A stretch of DNA of 64,000 nt from ANME-2 cluster archaeon (GCA_019429385.1 JAHYIS010000001.1:1-64000), one strand, 5' to 3'; shown: positions 19,432-28,146, counted from the stretch's first letter. Translations and numbers: made by a program. Notes: generated from the letters alone by a model not told the origin.

Positions 19432-20217
19432 ATGACCGATACATACTCAAAGAAGGTTGCTGTGGAACAGTTCGGCAGGCGGTCGAATGCCTATGCAGCC
19501 TGCGGTACCCTGATGGACCAGGCTGACCTTGACACAGTGGTGGAACTGCTGGACCTTAAGGGAACTGAGACTGTGCTGGACGTGGCTACAGGCACGGGTT
19601 ACCTGGCAATGGCCCTGTCGCCCCACGTGAATAAGGTCATAGGTATTGATATCACACCCAGGATGCTGGAGCTGGCTGTGCAGGCCACCAGGGAGAGAGG
19701 GTTGGAGAATATCGATAATATGGTGGGGGATGTAGAGCACCTGCCTTTTTGTGGGCCCCGGTTCGATGTTGTGTCGGCCAGGTTCTCATTCCATCATTTC
19801 CCGGAGCCACGGGAATCATTGTTAGAAATGACCAGGGTATTGCGAACGGGTGGCAGGCTGGTTATTGAGGATATGGTCTCGTCTGAGGATGCCATGAAAA
19901 GTGAGTACCAGAATACCATGGAGAACCTGAGGGACCCTTCACATATCAGGCATTACCGTGCATCTGAACTTGAGCAGATGATGCAGGATGCGGGGCTGGA
20001 GGTTGTGGGCAGGGCCGGAGAGGGTTCGGTTTTTGACCTTGACCACTGGCTCGGGATGGCTGACCCACCAGCCGGAAATGTGGAGAGGATACGGGAAATG
20101 ATGAGGGATTCGATGCAGGGGGACCTGTCAGGGTTGAATGTGAGGATTGAGGAGGGACGGGTGGTGTTTACCTATGCTACGGGGATAGTGGTGGGGATGA
20201 AATACCAATCAGTTTGA
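19432..20217 (+). CDS. Class I SAM-dependent methyltransferase (UbiE-like)
   Basis: 261 residues. Motif I is VLDVATGTGYLAMAL (residues 43-57), followed by the acidic post-I residue (IGID) and FDVVSARFSFHHFPEP, typical of the Methyltransf_11/UbiE group. AAGGA lies upstream of the ATG. The substrate is not evident; possibilities are a quinone, a small metabolite or arsenite-type acceptors. It lies ahead of msrA in the same direction. Confidence 0.85.
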   Translation: MTDTYSKKVAVEQFGRRSNAYAACGTLMDQADLDTVVELLDLKGTETVLDVATGTGYLAMALSPHVNKVIGIDITPRMLELAVQATRERGLENIDNMVGDVEHLPFCGPRFDVVSARFSFHHFPEPRESLLEMTRVLRTGGRLVIEDMVSSEDAMKSEYQNTMENLRDPSHIRHYRASELEQMMQDAGLEVVGRAGEGSVFDLDHWLGMADPPAGNVERIREMMRDSMQGDLSGLNVRIEEGRVVFTYATGIVVGMKYQSV

Positions 20218-20245
20218 ACTGTCAAGGATAATTGAGGCTTCACGT

Positions 20246-20788
20246 ATGAATCAGGTAAACCAAACCGCAACACTGGGTGGAGGATGTTTCTGGTGCCTGG
20301 AGGCCATCTTCGATAACCTGCGAGGGGTCGAGAAGGTTATATCAGGTTACTCCGGAGGCAGTGTGCCCGCTCCTTCCTATCGCGAAGTATGCACCGGGAA
20401 CACCGGCCACGCAGAGGTCATCCAGATAACATTTGACCCCCGGACCATCTCCTTCAAGGAACTCCTCGAGGTCTTCTTCACCGTCCATGACCCCACAACA
20501 TTCAATCGCCAGGGTCCTGATGCAGGTACACAGTATCGTTCGGTGATATTCTATCACACGTCGGAACAACATGAGGTTGCCAGAGAGGCAATAGCTGAAT
20601 TCGAGGCAAAAAAAATCTGGGACAGACCCATAGTAACCGAGATCACCCCCTTTGAAGCATTCTACCCGGCAGAGGAGGAACATCAAAAATACTTTATGCG
20701 TAACCCTGGGAACCAGTATTGCAGTTTGGTGATTGCGCCAAAGGTGGCTAAGTTCAGGAAGTACTCTCTATCCAGACTTAAGACATGA
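20246..20788 (+). CDS. msrA: Peptide methionine-S-sulfoxide reductase
   Basis: 180 residues with the MsrA active site GGGCFWCLEAIF at residues 10-21 and the downstream YSGG, HAEVIQITFDP and GTQYRS motifs. It reduces methionine S-sulfoxide in oxidised proteins or free methionine, with thioredoxin-type reductants. GAGG lies eight bases before the ATG. It is consistent with an oxidative-stress function in an otherwise anaerobic archaeon. Confidence 0.97.
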   Translation: MNQVNQTATLGGGCFWCLEAIFDNLRGVEKVISGYSGGSVPAPSYREVCTGNTGHAEVIQITFDPRTISFKELLEVFFTVHDPTTFNRQGPDAGTQYRSVIFYHTSEQHEVAREAIAEFEAKKIWDRPIVTEITPFEAFYPAEEEHQKYFMRNPGNQYCSLVIAPKVAKFRKYSLSRLKT

Positions 20789-20816
20789 GGTTCCCTACTA
20801 TAATAAGGTGGAAGAT

Positions 20817-21227
20817 ATGGATGAATATATTCTTGTTGAACGTCTGGCAACTGTCGAGGAATATCAAAGGTTACGCGAATCAGCAGGGTGGATCTGCCAG
20901 GACTCCAGATCAACGGAGATTGGCTTGCACAACTCTCTTTTTTCTGTTTGTGTTACGTACAGGGACAAAGTCATTGGGCATGGAAGAGTAGTAGGTGATG
21001 GAGGTATTTACTTCTCTATCCAGGATGTTATCGTTCTGCCTGAGTTCCAGGGAAAAGGGATAGGAAAGCGGATCATGAATGCTATCATGGACTATTTGAA
21101 AACAAACGCCCGTCACAATGCCTTTATCGGTCTGATGGCAGCAAAGGGAGTTTCAGAATTCTATGAACAATTTGAATTCAAAAAACGACCTGACGATAGT
21201 CCGGGGATGTTAAAGATAGGGGAATAG
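20817..21227 (+). CDS. GNAT-family N-acetyltransferase
   Basis: 136 residues from the ATG at 20817 (AAGGTGG four bases upstream). An earlier in-frame start at 20733 would overlap msrA and add residues unlike the family. The acetyl-CoA binding motif VLPEFQGKGIGKRIMNAI and the preceding GDGGIYFSIQDV strand are typical. The C-terminal FYEQFEFKKRP matches the usual GNAT end. Substrate unknown. Confidence 0.88.
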   Translation: MDEYILVERLATVEEYQRLRESAGWICQDSRSTEIGLHNSLFSVCVTYRDKVIGHGRVVGDGGIYFSIQDVIVLPEFQGKGIGKRIMNAIMDYLKTNARHNAFIGLMAAKGVSEFYEQFEFKKRPDDSPGMLKIGE

Positions 21228-21245
21228 CCGAAGGGGAGAGTCGAA
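21226..21245 (-). other. Possible tRNA 3'-end fragment
   Basis: On the minus strand these 20 bases read as a T-loop (TTCGACT), the 3' half of a T-stem (CTCCC) and an acceptor-like end (CTTCGGCT). The 5' half of the T-stem is absent, and upstream bases do not pair, so there is no intact tRNA. Such remnants can be left where an element integrated at a tRNA end; chance similarity cannot be excluded. Confidence 0.25.
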
Positions 21246-21252
21246 CCGGCAT

Positions 21253-22335
21253 TTACTTTTCAGTAGAATATCCAAGCTTATTCCAGCCTGCCATTCCGCC
21301 ATCCAGATTATATATGTGTTTGAACCCTGCCTGCATCAGTATCTGGGCTGCAGTATGGGAACGTCCACCTGAACGGCACACGGTCACGATCTCTTTATCT
21401 TTATCCTCTTCCAGTTCAGAAAGACGTTTTGCAAGGCTTCCAATAGGAATATGTGTTATTCCTGGTAAATGGCCCAGTTCGGCAGAAAGTTCTTTCTCTT
21501 CCCTTACATCAAGGAGGAGGGGAGCATTCCCTGCGTCCAATCTCCATTTGAGCTCTGCGGCCGGGAGCCCGGCAACCTGGATGTCATTGACCCCATGCTC
21601 AAGGGTACCTTTTACTTCACAGGCAGGTACATCTACGGGGACCCAGGCAGCTTTTGGGTCGCGAGCACATGCATAATTCGCACTCAGGACATCTTTCATC
21701 CATTCAGCCGAACCGAGTTTCAGGTCTTCAAGATATTTTACGAATTCCTGCTTCGACCTGGGTTGGAGATGAGGATTCGTGATCTTCTGGTTTCCCAGAC
21801 TCGAAGGCGGGCGATCTCTGTAATCATGTGCAGGATAGACGATGAGATGGTCAGGAAGTTCCATAATACGCTTCAGGCTTTCCCAGTGCGCCCCGGGGTC
21901 CCCGCCGGGAAGGTCATCGCGTCCCGCCCCGCCATCATCCAGGAAAAGGGTGTCACCTGTCATGATACGGTCCGGTAGTATCAGGCATAGGGAATCTACC
22001 GTATGGCCAGGGGTATGCATTACTTTAACAGGAAGACCATCAATATGCCATTCAAAGCTATCGGTGACACGCAGACCGACGCAATGGGCCGGTGCACGGG
22101 GATGCATCACATATTCACAGTCGGTGAGGTCTTTCAGGGCAGAACAACCCGAAATATGGTCGGCGTGGGTATGTGTATCAATAACATAGGTGAGCCTGAA
22201 TTTCTCTTTCCTGAGCAGCTCGAGGTATTCTTCCAGATGTTCCAGTACGGGGTCGATAAGGACCACGTTGTCCGAGTCTTTCGGGCCTATAAGATATGTT
22301 TTGCATGAATGCGGGTTCAACTGACGAAAAATCAT
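21253..22335 (-). CDS. MBL-fold persulfide-dioxygenase-like protein with C-terminal rhodanese domain
   Basis: 360 residues. The N-terminal metallo-beta-lactamase domain has THTHADHISG (metal ligands) and HTPGHTVDS, the arrangement of ETHE1-type persulfide dioxygenases. The C-terminal rhodanese domain (from about residue 255) ends in a loop with the active-site cysteine CRSGGRS. Such fusions process persulfide or thiosulfate sulfur. The AT-rich 100-base region upstream probably holds the promoter. Confidence 0.9.
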   Translation of the reverse strand: MIFRQLNPHSCKTYLIGPKDSDNVVLIDPVLEHLEEYLELLRKEKFRLTYVIDTHTHADHISGCSALKDLTDCEYVMHPRAPAHCVGLRVTDSFEWHIDGLPVKVMHTPGHTVDSLCLILPDRIMTGDTLFLDDGGAGRDDLPGGDPGAHWESLKRIMELPDHLIVYPAHDYRDRPPSSLGNQKITNPHLQPRSKQEFVKYLEDLKLGSAEWMKDVLSANYACARDPKAAWVPVDVPACEVKGTLEHGVNDIQVAGLPAAELKWRLDAGNAPLLLDVREEKELSAELGHLPGITHIPIGSLAKRLSELEEDKDKEIVTVCRSGGRSHTAAQILMQAGFKHIYNLDGGMAGWNKLGYSTEK

Positions 22336-22570
22336 ATTCTCCTCCCCTTTATGGTCAGGAACGTCCTGACATATAATTAGATTTCTTCAAACCTGGGTAT
22401 TTCCGGTTTTCGTATTCCCACATTCTATTTTATTCTATTTTTAATAAAGCTATTGCATTGAAGTAGGTATCTTTGTGAATTTTAAGGTTTCAGGATGTTG
22501 TTTTTCCACCTGCCATCCTGGTGGAGAGATATTATTATGTGCTGGTAAAAATAACGAATACATGCGATCT

Positions 22571-23101
22571 ATGAAACTCATTATTCTATCAGATACCCAT
22601 ATTAAATCCGGGCAGTCGCTGATCGAGCTCCTTCCGGACGAACTGGTCATCATTATCAAAAACAGTGATATCATTATCCATGCAGGGGATTTTGAGTCGC
22701 TGGAATGTTATCATGAACTCTCAGGTCTGGGAAGTCTTGTGGCAGTCCATGGAGATACCGATGTACCGGAATTGATGGAACTCCTTCCCGAGAGAGTGAC
22801 AATAGAGGTGGAAGGTGTCAACATAGGGATTGTCCACAAAGGACAATTGACTTCAGACCATGTGGACGGGCTAAGTTATCTGGCAAAGGAGATGGATGTG
22901 GATGTCCTGGTATTCGGACATTTCCACCACCCGATCATTGAACAGACCGATGTGTTGCTGCTCTCACCAGGTAGTGCGATCGTCCCGGGAATTTCTGAAC
23001 CAAGTGCTATACAACTTGAAATATTTGGAAAACAGGTCAAAGGCAGGGTAATTAGATGTACCGGGGATGTATGCAGTTATTTTGAATACTCGAAACATTG
23101 A
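22571..23101 (+). CDS. YfcE/MJ0936-type metallophosphoesterase
   Basis: About 176 residues from the ATG at 22571 (MKLIILSDTH). The earlier ATG at 22562 adds three residues, and a frame from 22475 adds an unlikely leader. The calcineurin-like motifs are in order: SDTH, HAGDFE, HGDTD and FGHFHHP. This family has two-metal phosphodiesterase activity on artificial substrates; the natural one is not known. Confidence 0.88.
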   Translation: MKLIILSDTHIKSGQSLIELLPDELVIIIKNSDIIIHAGDFESLECYHELSGLGSLVAVHGDTDVPELMELLPERVTIEVEGVNIGIVHKGQLTSDHVDGLSYLAKEMDVDVLVFGHFHHPIIEQTDVLLLSPGSAIVPGISEPSAIQLEIFGKQVKGRVIRCTGDVCSYFEYSKH

Positions 23102-23335
23102 CGCATTTTTCCCCCGGTCATTGCCATAAATCGTAGTGGTAATATTATCTGTGATACTGGCGGTTTACGTCATCGACCCAGGACCCGATGTCCGAAGGTA
23201 TCAGGATAGTGCATGAGTTTTCAAGATCGCTTATGTGTTGTTGTTGCTTCCAATGGTAAGACAGAGCAAGGAACTGGTATAATGAAATACTATGAGCTAT
23301 GGATATCCTGTTTTTCGGTTAAAGTAGGTATGACC

Positions 23336-24327
23336 TTACAACAGTTCCGGTGCCAGCAAGACGATATTGCCGATTACCTTTCCGCTTTCAAACAGTTCAT
23401 TGGCTTTTGCGGCTCCCAGAATGGGAAACTTCTTCGCAATGATGGGTTTGATTTTACCTTCTTCCAGCAGCTTGAAGAGTTCCTGCCAATCTTCCTTGAG
23501 CAGGTTACTATCAACTCTATGAGTTCCATATCCCTTTATTGCCTTTCTATTCGGCAGCAAATAGAACACAATAAGCTTGGCGATAAGAAGAAAAAAGCGC
23601 GACAAACTCTGCGGTCCACCATAATGCACGAACGCGCCGCCACGCTGCAACACATTTAATCCGCGCTCGATGTATTCCTCACCCATCCCATTGAAGACGA
23701 AATCAAGGCCATTGGGTTCCGATTGCCGGATTACTTCTACAAAATCCCGTGTATGGTAATCGATCAGTGTCGCCCCGTATTCAGCCAGTACATTGTGTTT
23801 GTCTGGGGAGGCCAGTCCATACATTTTGAGAGAGGCTAGCTTGCCAAGTTGCAGGAAAGCAGTTCCAACACCACCGCTCGCGCCTATAATAAGTACCTTA
23901 TCGCCTGACTTAACTTTTGCCAAACGATGGAGCACCTGGTAAGCGACCACATAGTTCAGGATGAGCAGTACAGCTTCTGCGGGATCAAGGTCTGCAGGAA
24001 CGAGAACAGGTTTTTCTGCATCCAAAAAAATGAATTCGGCATAGCCCCCGAGGTTCGTCAGGGCTGCTATGCGGTCACCCACGTTGAAATTCGTGACTCC
24101 TTTGCCGGTGGCATCCACCACACCAAGGATGCTGTAACCCGGTACAAACGGTATACGAGGCAGGAAGGGCCGGTTGCCAACACGGGCCGCGATGTCGTCC
24201 TGACATACAGGAGTGGCCAGGATTTTGATACGCACTTCGTTGGCTGATGGTGCACGCAGGTCATTTTCGATGATCCTGAGGACATCTGGTGAGCCTCTGC
24301 CGGTTGCGATAACGCTTTTATATACAT
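23336..24327 (-). CDS. Zinc-type alcohol dehydrogenase / quinone oxidoreductase (MDR family), probably frameshifted at the start
   Basis: The main frame (299 codons from a GTG at 24235) gives an MDR protein with the Rossmann motif GASGGVGTAFLQLG and a groES-like N-terminal part. About 30 family-typical N-terminal residues (KSVIATGRGSPDVLRI...) lie upstream in the same frame but without a start codon. An ATG at 24325-24327 begins M-Y but is two bases out of frame, in the stretch ATGTATATAAAAGC. Removing one TA would give M-Y-K-S-V-I-A. The gene is therefore either broken by a dinucleotide expansion or contains a sequence error; a shortened GTG-initiated protein is the alternative. Confidence 0.75.
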
Positions 24328-24430
24328 CACATCTTTTTACAATGTCTAAAGTTACCGTTTCTGAAGTTATTGTATCCTCTCCTATTTCACCTCTGTCTGG
24401 TCAGTCAATCTGGATTCTGGGTGCATGTGA

Positions 24431-24835
24431 CTATAAACGTGAGGGCCACTGCAGTAAAAGCACTGCAACCAGTATCGCGAAGTTGATCAGAATGCCAACC
24501 CCTCCTTTATCATCCCACTTTTGCCAATTTCCATCCTAGAAAAAAATAAAGATAATGGTAGATAAAACAGCCGAACCCACGACGACCGGGCTCCCCCAGG
24601 TCTGGCCTGTGAGCAGTCCGATACCTCCAGCCACGAAACCGATGGCAGTCAATACGCAGGAAGTGCTCGCCAGCATTCTTGTTGTTTCATCTCCGAGATG
24701 TTTTGAGAAAGCCCGCGAGCCATCAGGCCAGACCATCCCTGGTTGAAGCTCAAAGAGTCTCCGGCTCTGTCCGACGTAAAACAAATGAACCCGGCCATGC
24801 ACTACGATAAATACGCCAAATATCAATCCCAGCAT
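24431..24835 (-). pseudogene. Small membrane protein interrupted by an in-frame UAG
   Basis: From the ATG at 24835 the frame encodes 99 residues with several transmembrane helices and a conserved-looking core (FELQPGMVWPDGSRAF). It then meets TAG at 24536-24538. The same frame continues for 34 sense codons (DGNWQKWDDKGGVGILINFAILVAVLLLQWPSRL read in pieces: DGNWQKWDDKGG then GILINFAILVAVLLLQWP) to a second TAG at 24431. The extension contains another membrane helix, so the intact protein was about 134 residues. The simplest reading is a TGG (Trp) to TAG change. Readthrough with pyrrolysine is possible but less likely. Confidence 0.6.
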
Positions 24836-25138
24836 GGGATTATACCTCCCTCTCCTTGTTGATATCCGAAATTCTGGTCTATTATACCATCTAAAAATTG
24901 GAGTATAAATAAACTCTGTTTCCCCATATTTTATATTTCTTCGTGCCCCGATTTTAGAACCACAAGTGGTATTCTAAATTGAGCTTTTCAAAGGATGCAT
25001 ATAATCTTCATCCCGCAGTCAATGACCCCGAATAGAATTCGGAGGGCATCAACGACAATGCTCGATGGTTTGCTTTTCTTATGGTTTGTTGGATTTTAGC
25101 ATGCACATCGAGGCGCAGGTTTACTGCAAAAATGTTTC
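24836..25138. other. Intergenic region with a repeated motif
   Basis: No gene is seen. The stretch 25016-25064 resembles 55758-55808: both begin CAGTCAAYGACCCCGAAT and end ATGCTCG. Within it, CCGAAT and ATTCGG form a small hairpin. Both copies lie beside toxin-antitoxin pairs. Confidence 0.4.
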
Positions 25139-25549
25139 TTAAATAAACTCTATAAGTTCTTTTGTCGTGTATATTTTTACAATGTTCTGTAGCTGAAATC
25201 CTTTATCTTCGCTCCATATCCCGTCAACCTTAGTTTTCAACGCAAGTGCCAGGAAGGGTGTATCATCTGGATCGATATCTTTCATGATATCCTTAGCTTG
25301 TCCATAGTAATCAGAATATTCGTCTTTTGGATAGATTGTGATTCGTGAAAATAATGTATCCATAACATACTGGATATCCTTAGATGTGAGTTTTGACTTC
25401 TTTTTTATAATATCGGAATGATTTGAGATTTCAGTAAGACTGTATTCAGGTGTTATAAATTCGATATTTGAATTTATTAAAATATATCGCCGGGTGGAGT
25501 TAGATATGAGGGAGGATATAATAATATTGGTATCTATTACCAGTCTCAT
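25139..25549 (-). CDS. vapC: PIN-domain toxin (VapC-like)
   Basis: 136 residues. Begins MRLVIDTNIIISSL, with the first catalytic Asp, and carries DPDDTPFLALAL plus IWSEDKGF, supplying further acidic residues of the PIN active site. It resembles the COG1569-type PIN proteins. Expected activity: Mg-dependent RNA cleavage held in check by the antitoxin encoded nine bases upstream. Confidence 0.85.
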   Translation of the reverse strand: MRLVIDTNIIISSLISNSTRRYILINSNIEFITPEYSLTEISNHSDIIKKKSKLTSKDIQYVMDTLFSRITIYPKDEYSDYYGQAKDIMKDIDPDDTPFLALALKTKVDGIWSEDKGFQLQNIVKIYTTKELIEFI

Positions 25550-25558
25550 TTTCCCAAC

Positions 25559-25783
25559 TCACTCGATCTCATGCTTTACTCGTATTGACTTTTTTATGAG
25601 TTTTCCAATATCAACAGCATCTTTCTCTGTTAATTCACTTTTTTCCAGTATGCTATCGACTAACTGTATTTTTCGGGCATACTCCCACATAGCATTTCTG
25701 GCAATGACGCTCCATTTTATTTCATTGTGTTGTTTTATAACTGTGTAGAGGTCCTCTGGGACAGATAACGTCATGGTTGGCAT
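25559..25783 (-). CDS. vapB: Antitoxin paired with the PIN toxin (VapB-like)
   Basis: 74 residues. It begins with a short beta strand and helix (TMTLSVPEDLYTVIKQHNEIKWSVIARNAM) in the manner of ribbon-helix-helix DNA-binding antitoxins, followed by a charged helical C-terminus for toxin binding. It lies nine bases upstream of the PIN gene, the standard order for VapBC. An AT-rich promoter region precedes it. Confidence 0.75.
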   Translation of the reverse strand: MPTMTLSVPEDLYTVIKQHNEIKWSVIARNAMWEYARKIQLVDSILEKSELTEKDAVDIGKLIKKSIRVKHEIE

Positions 25784-25860
25784 GGATATAATATATGTGC
25801 GAACACATATTTATGTTTATTTATCTATTCAATACTCATTTTTCTTAAAACTGTTTTTAA

Positions 25861-26031
25861 TTTGAATTCTTTGACAAAATCAGCGTACTTGAAATTAATA
25901 AGGCGCCTGAATTTGAGCATATTAACAGTTTTTTGGATTCTATCGCCTTTCGGGAGAATGAGGATTCTATCGCGGACAGTCACCGACCCCGGGTTGTTTC
26001 GCAAAATCCGGGGCATCTCATGGGTGCATAG
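25861..26031 (+). pseudogene. 3' gene fragment without a start
   Basis: After a TAA the plus strand is open for 56 codons to TAG at 26029-26031, with protein-like composition (FEHINSFLDSIAF, DSHRPRVVSQNPGHLMGA) but no start codon or ribosome binding site. It looks like the C-terminus of a larger protein I cannot name. The minus strand also has an open frame here (25825-26016, starting MPRILRNNPG), so the coding strand is not certain. It sits between two toxin-antitoxin pairs. Confidence 0.35.
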
Positions 26032-26154
26032 GCAAAATTTTAAAAATATTTCCTTTTTTCAAGCAAAAATCATGAAAATAGTATGAAAAGCAACTATAAT
26101 ATTTATATGATAGAACCATATAATTATTAATAAGATTAAATCCTAATTTATCCT

Positions 26155-26484
26155 GTGCCAATTAAATTCATTAAAGAAACTCGAATACTTGCTGAAGATG
26201 AGATCATCGATATATCATTGACCCAAGTTCCAATATCATCAGAAATCCCTCATGGAGTAAGATACAGTTTCAATTATCGAGTTATGACAAAGGAGGGATG
26301 GAGTACTGTATTCCGTTTCGATAACGCTCATACAATAAAGGGGCATAATAAAAGAGACCATAAACATTTGATTAATAATGAAGTGCAGGAAATCGAATTT
26401 AACAATCCAAAAGAGCTGATTGATGATTTAATGAAATTAATAGAAGATAATCGGAGGATTATGAATGAAATTAAAAGACGTTGA
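26155..26484 (+). CDS. TumE-like toxin (DUF6516)
   Basis: 109 residues from a GTG. The motif FRFDNAHTIKGHNKRDHKH resembles the R-x-D-NAH...GHH-x-H pattern of the DUF6516/TumE family, toxins of a type II system first described with a helix-turn-helix antitoxin. It overlaps the downstream gene by 20 bases, so the pair is cotranscribed. Activity is inferred from the family. Confidence 0.7.
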   Translation: MPIKFIKETRILAEDEIIDISLTQVPISSEIPHGVRYSFNYRVMTKEGWSTVFRFDNAHTIKGHNKRDHKHLINNEVQEIEFNNPKELIDDLMKLIEDNRRIMNEIKRR

Positions 26485-26845
26485 AATTATAGTCATGAAT
26501 GATGAAGAATATGGGGATCATTTGAATAACTTATTTGAAAGAGTCAAGGAAGGCAAGATAAGTGAATCTGAACCTCACAAAATTGTCTCTCGCACAACAG
26601 AGGATATTGGAAAAATATTAACCCGTGAAAGGATCCGCTTACTTTATATAATAAGGGAAAAGAAACCAGAATCCATAAGCGAACTTGCAAGGATATTGGA
26701 ACGGAAAGAGTCAAATGTGCACAATGACCTTACGTTCCTCGAAGGGATTGGCCTACTTGAAATAAAGAAGGGGAAAGATCATGTTAAGAAAGTCCCCGTT
26801 GTTGATTACGATGCACTACATATTACTGTGCCTTTGACTGCATAA
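26465..26845 (+). CDS. Winged-helix antitoxin (TumA/HVO_A0114-like)
   Basis: 126 residues. The C-terminal half is a winged helix-turn-helix (RIRLLYIIREKKPESISELARILERKE in pieces: RIRLLYIIREK and ISELARILERK) with recognition-helix neighbours NVHNDLTFLEGIGLLE. GGAGG lies six bases before the ATG, inside the toxin gene. It probably neutralises the TumE-like toxin and represses the operon. Confidence 0.75.
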   Translation: MKLKDVEIIVMNDEEYGDHLNNLFERVKEGKISESEPHKIVSRTTEDIGKILTRERIRLLYIIREKKPESISELARILERKESNVHNDLTFLEGIGLLEIKKGKDHVKKVPVVDYDALHITVPLTA

Positions 26846-27189
26846 CTTATTTTATTAAATATCCAAATCATGCCAGTATCTAATCAACTAAATTTTTATT
26901 TCGAAATCTTAGGATGCACAGAATAGCTTTTCGCAAGTCACAGTATACCCCGTACAAATGTACCGGGCCTGTATATAGTGATTTTGGGATTATTATCGAT
27001 AATGTTCATGCGAATTATGTGCTGTAATATACACCTCGACAACATCCCATCCATCCTTCACAGAACCAGGATACTAACTTAATTCTCCCGGATGAACTCC
27101 ATATCATCCCTTCAAGGCGGGAAATATGGTTCTGGATTATCTACTACTTCTCTGTTTTATTATAAATGATATAAAACTTTCGGATTATG
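26846..27189. other. Intergenic debris region
   Basis: About 340 AT-rich bases. A 37-codon frame on the plus strand (26913-27026, starting MHRIAFRKSQYTP) is the only notable one and may be a gene remnant. No ribosome binding site or family is recognised. The ends blend into the frameshifted small gene on the minus strand. Confidence 0.35.
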
Positions 27190-27502
27190 CTATAAATGCC
27201 TCACTTCATCAAGAAAAGCGGGCCGGCTTCTAAATTCAGATTTCAGGTCAGAAAAACGTTTATGCCACGTCGTTTCATCCTTTAGGATATCTATGTAGAT
27301 ATTTTTCACTTCGTCCAGATTTTTGGCCGCGATCCTATATGATTTCCTGATTTTCTTTGAACCATTCCAGGACCAACTGGTATAATTCGGGTTTCTTGTC
27401 CATCAAGGTATGATACAGATCATAAAAATCTGCATTTTCAAGAGCTTGTAATCTTTCTTCTACCTGGAATTTTGTAGTTTGGGTATTGTTATTTGCTGCC
27501 AT
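27190..27502 (-). pseudogene. Small helical protein gene, apparently frameshifted
   Basis: From an ATG at 27502 with GGGGAGG upstream, the minus strand encodes MAANNNTQTTKFQVEERLQA..., a charged helical protein, and stops after 51 residues. A different frame takes over at about the same point and continues with equally protein-like helical sequence (AAKNLDEVKNIYIDILKDE ... FLDEVRHL) to TAG at 27190. Joined, they would make a protein of about 100 residues. One small indel around 27335-27345 would explain this. Two overlapping small genes are the alternative. Family unknown. Confidence 0.45.
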
Positions 27503-27774
27503 TATCATTACCTCCCCAAATCGTGTATTGTTCGTGATCTTTTATTGCTATAATTCATAATTGCCTTGAGTACGCGCTTTATGAATAGATTTTTTGTAGT
27601 ACATAAAATATATCTTTATGGAATCAAGGTAATCCGAACGTAGCGAGGATTTTCTTGTTTTACGTTTTATCAGCGGCAATTAAATGTGAAAAAATTCTGC
27701 CAATATATTTATAAAAACAAGATTTGTGTTAAATACAACGAACACATTGTCCAATTTTGTATTAACCAGAATCA

Positions 27775-27999
27775 TCACCCTTGCTGCAAAATCCTCTCAT
27801 ACCACCCACACCACCGACCGTACACCTCACCCAGATCAACGCCCCCATCCCCATCCTGCAGTTCATTCATCGGCAACCAGAACATATTATTCGCCTGCCC
27901 CACCCTGTCAGCTTCCACCAGTTCGCCCCTGGTCCTGCCAGCATCGGCGATCATCCCTTTTATCTGTGCCATCACCTTGATTTTCAGGAGCACCTCGTC
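27775..27999 (-). pseudogene. Duplicated 3' end of the secretion-ATPase gene
   Basis: This stretch matches 28955-29190, the last 70 or so codons of the secretion ATPase. Shared peptide pieces include AQIKGMIA, VEADRVGQANNMFWL and ELQDGDGGVDLGEVY, and both end WCGWYE-x-ILQQG and stop. About 16 differences in 220 bases, half of them changing the amino acid (for example WLPMN against WLLMN). It has no proper start and is cut off near 28000. It lies on the far side of the HicBA pair from the intact gene. Confidence 0.85.
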
Positions 28000-28146
28000 A
28001 CCAAGCTTAATATTTTTGAGGAGGCGTCCATTGAGCCGCATCTGCTGGCCCGGGCGTGTAATGATGTGCGAGGGGTGGGGCGGGATGTTCCTGTGCTGTT
28101 GGCTGTGGGGGAACTGAAGCGGCGTTGGAGGAAAAGGGGGAGTTGA
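28000..28146 (+). pseudogene. 3' fragment of an unidentified gene, joined head to head with the ATPase fragment
   Basis: GC-rich and protein-like on the plus strand, ending in TGA at 28144-28146 (pieces: EEASIEPHLLARACNDVRG, VPVLLAVGELKRRWRKRG). It has no start: upstream it runs directly into the ATPase fragment of opposite orientation. Two 5'-truncated genes therefore meet near 28000, which is the signature of a rearrangement junction. The parent gene is not recognised. Confidence 0.45.
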
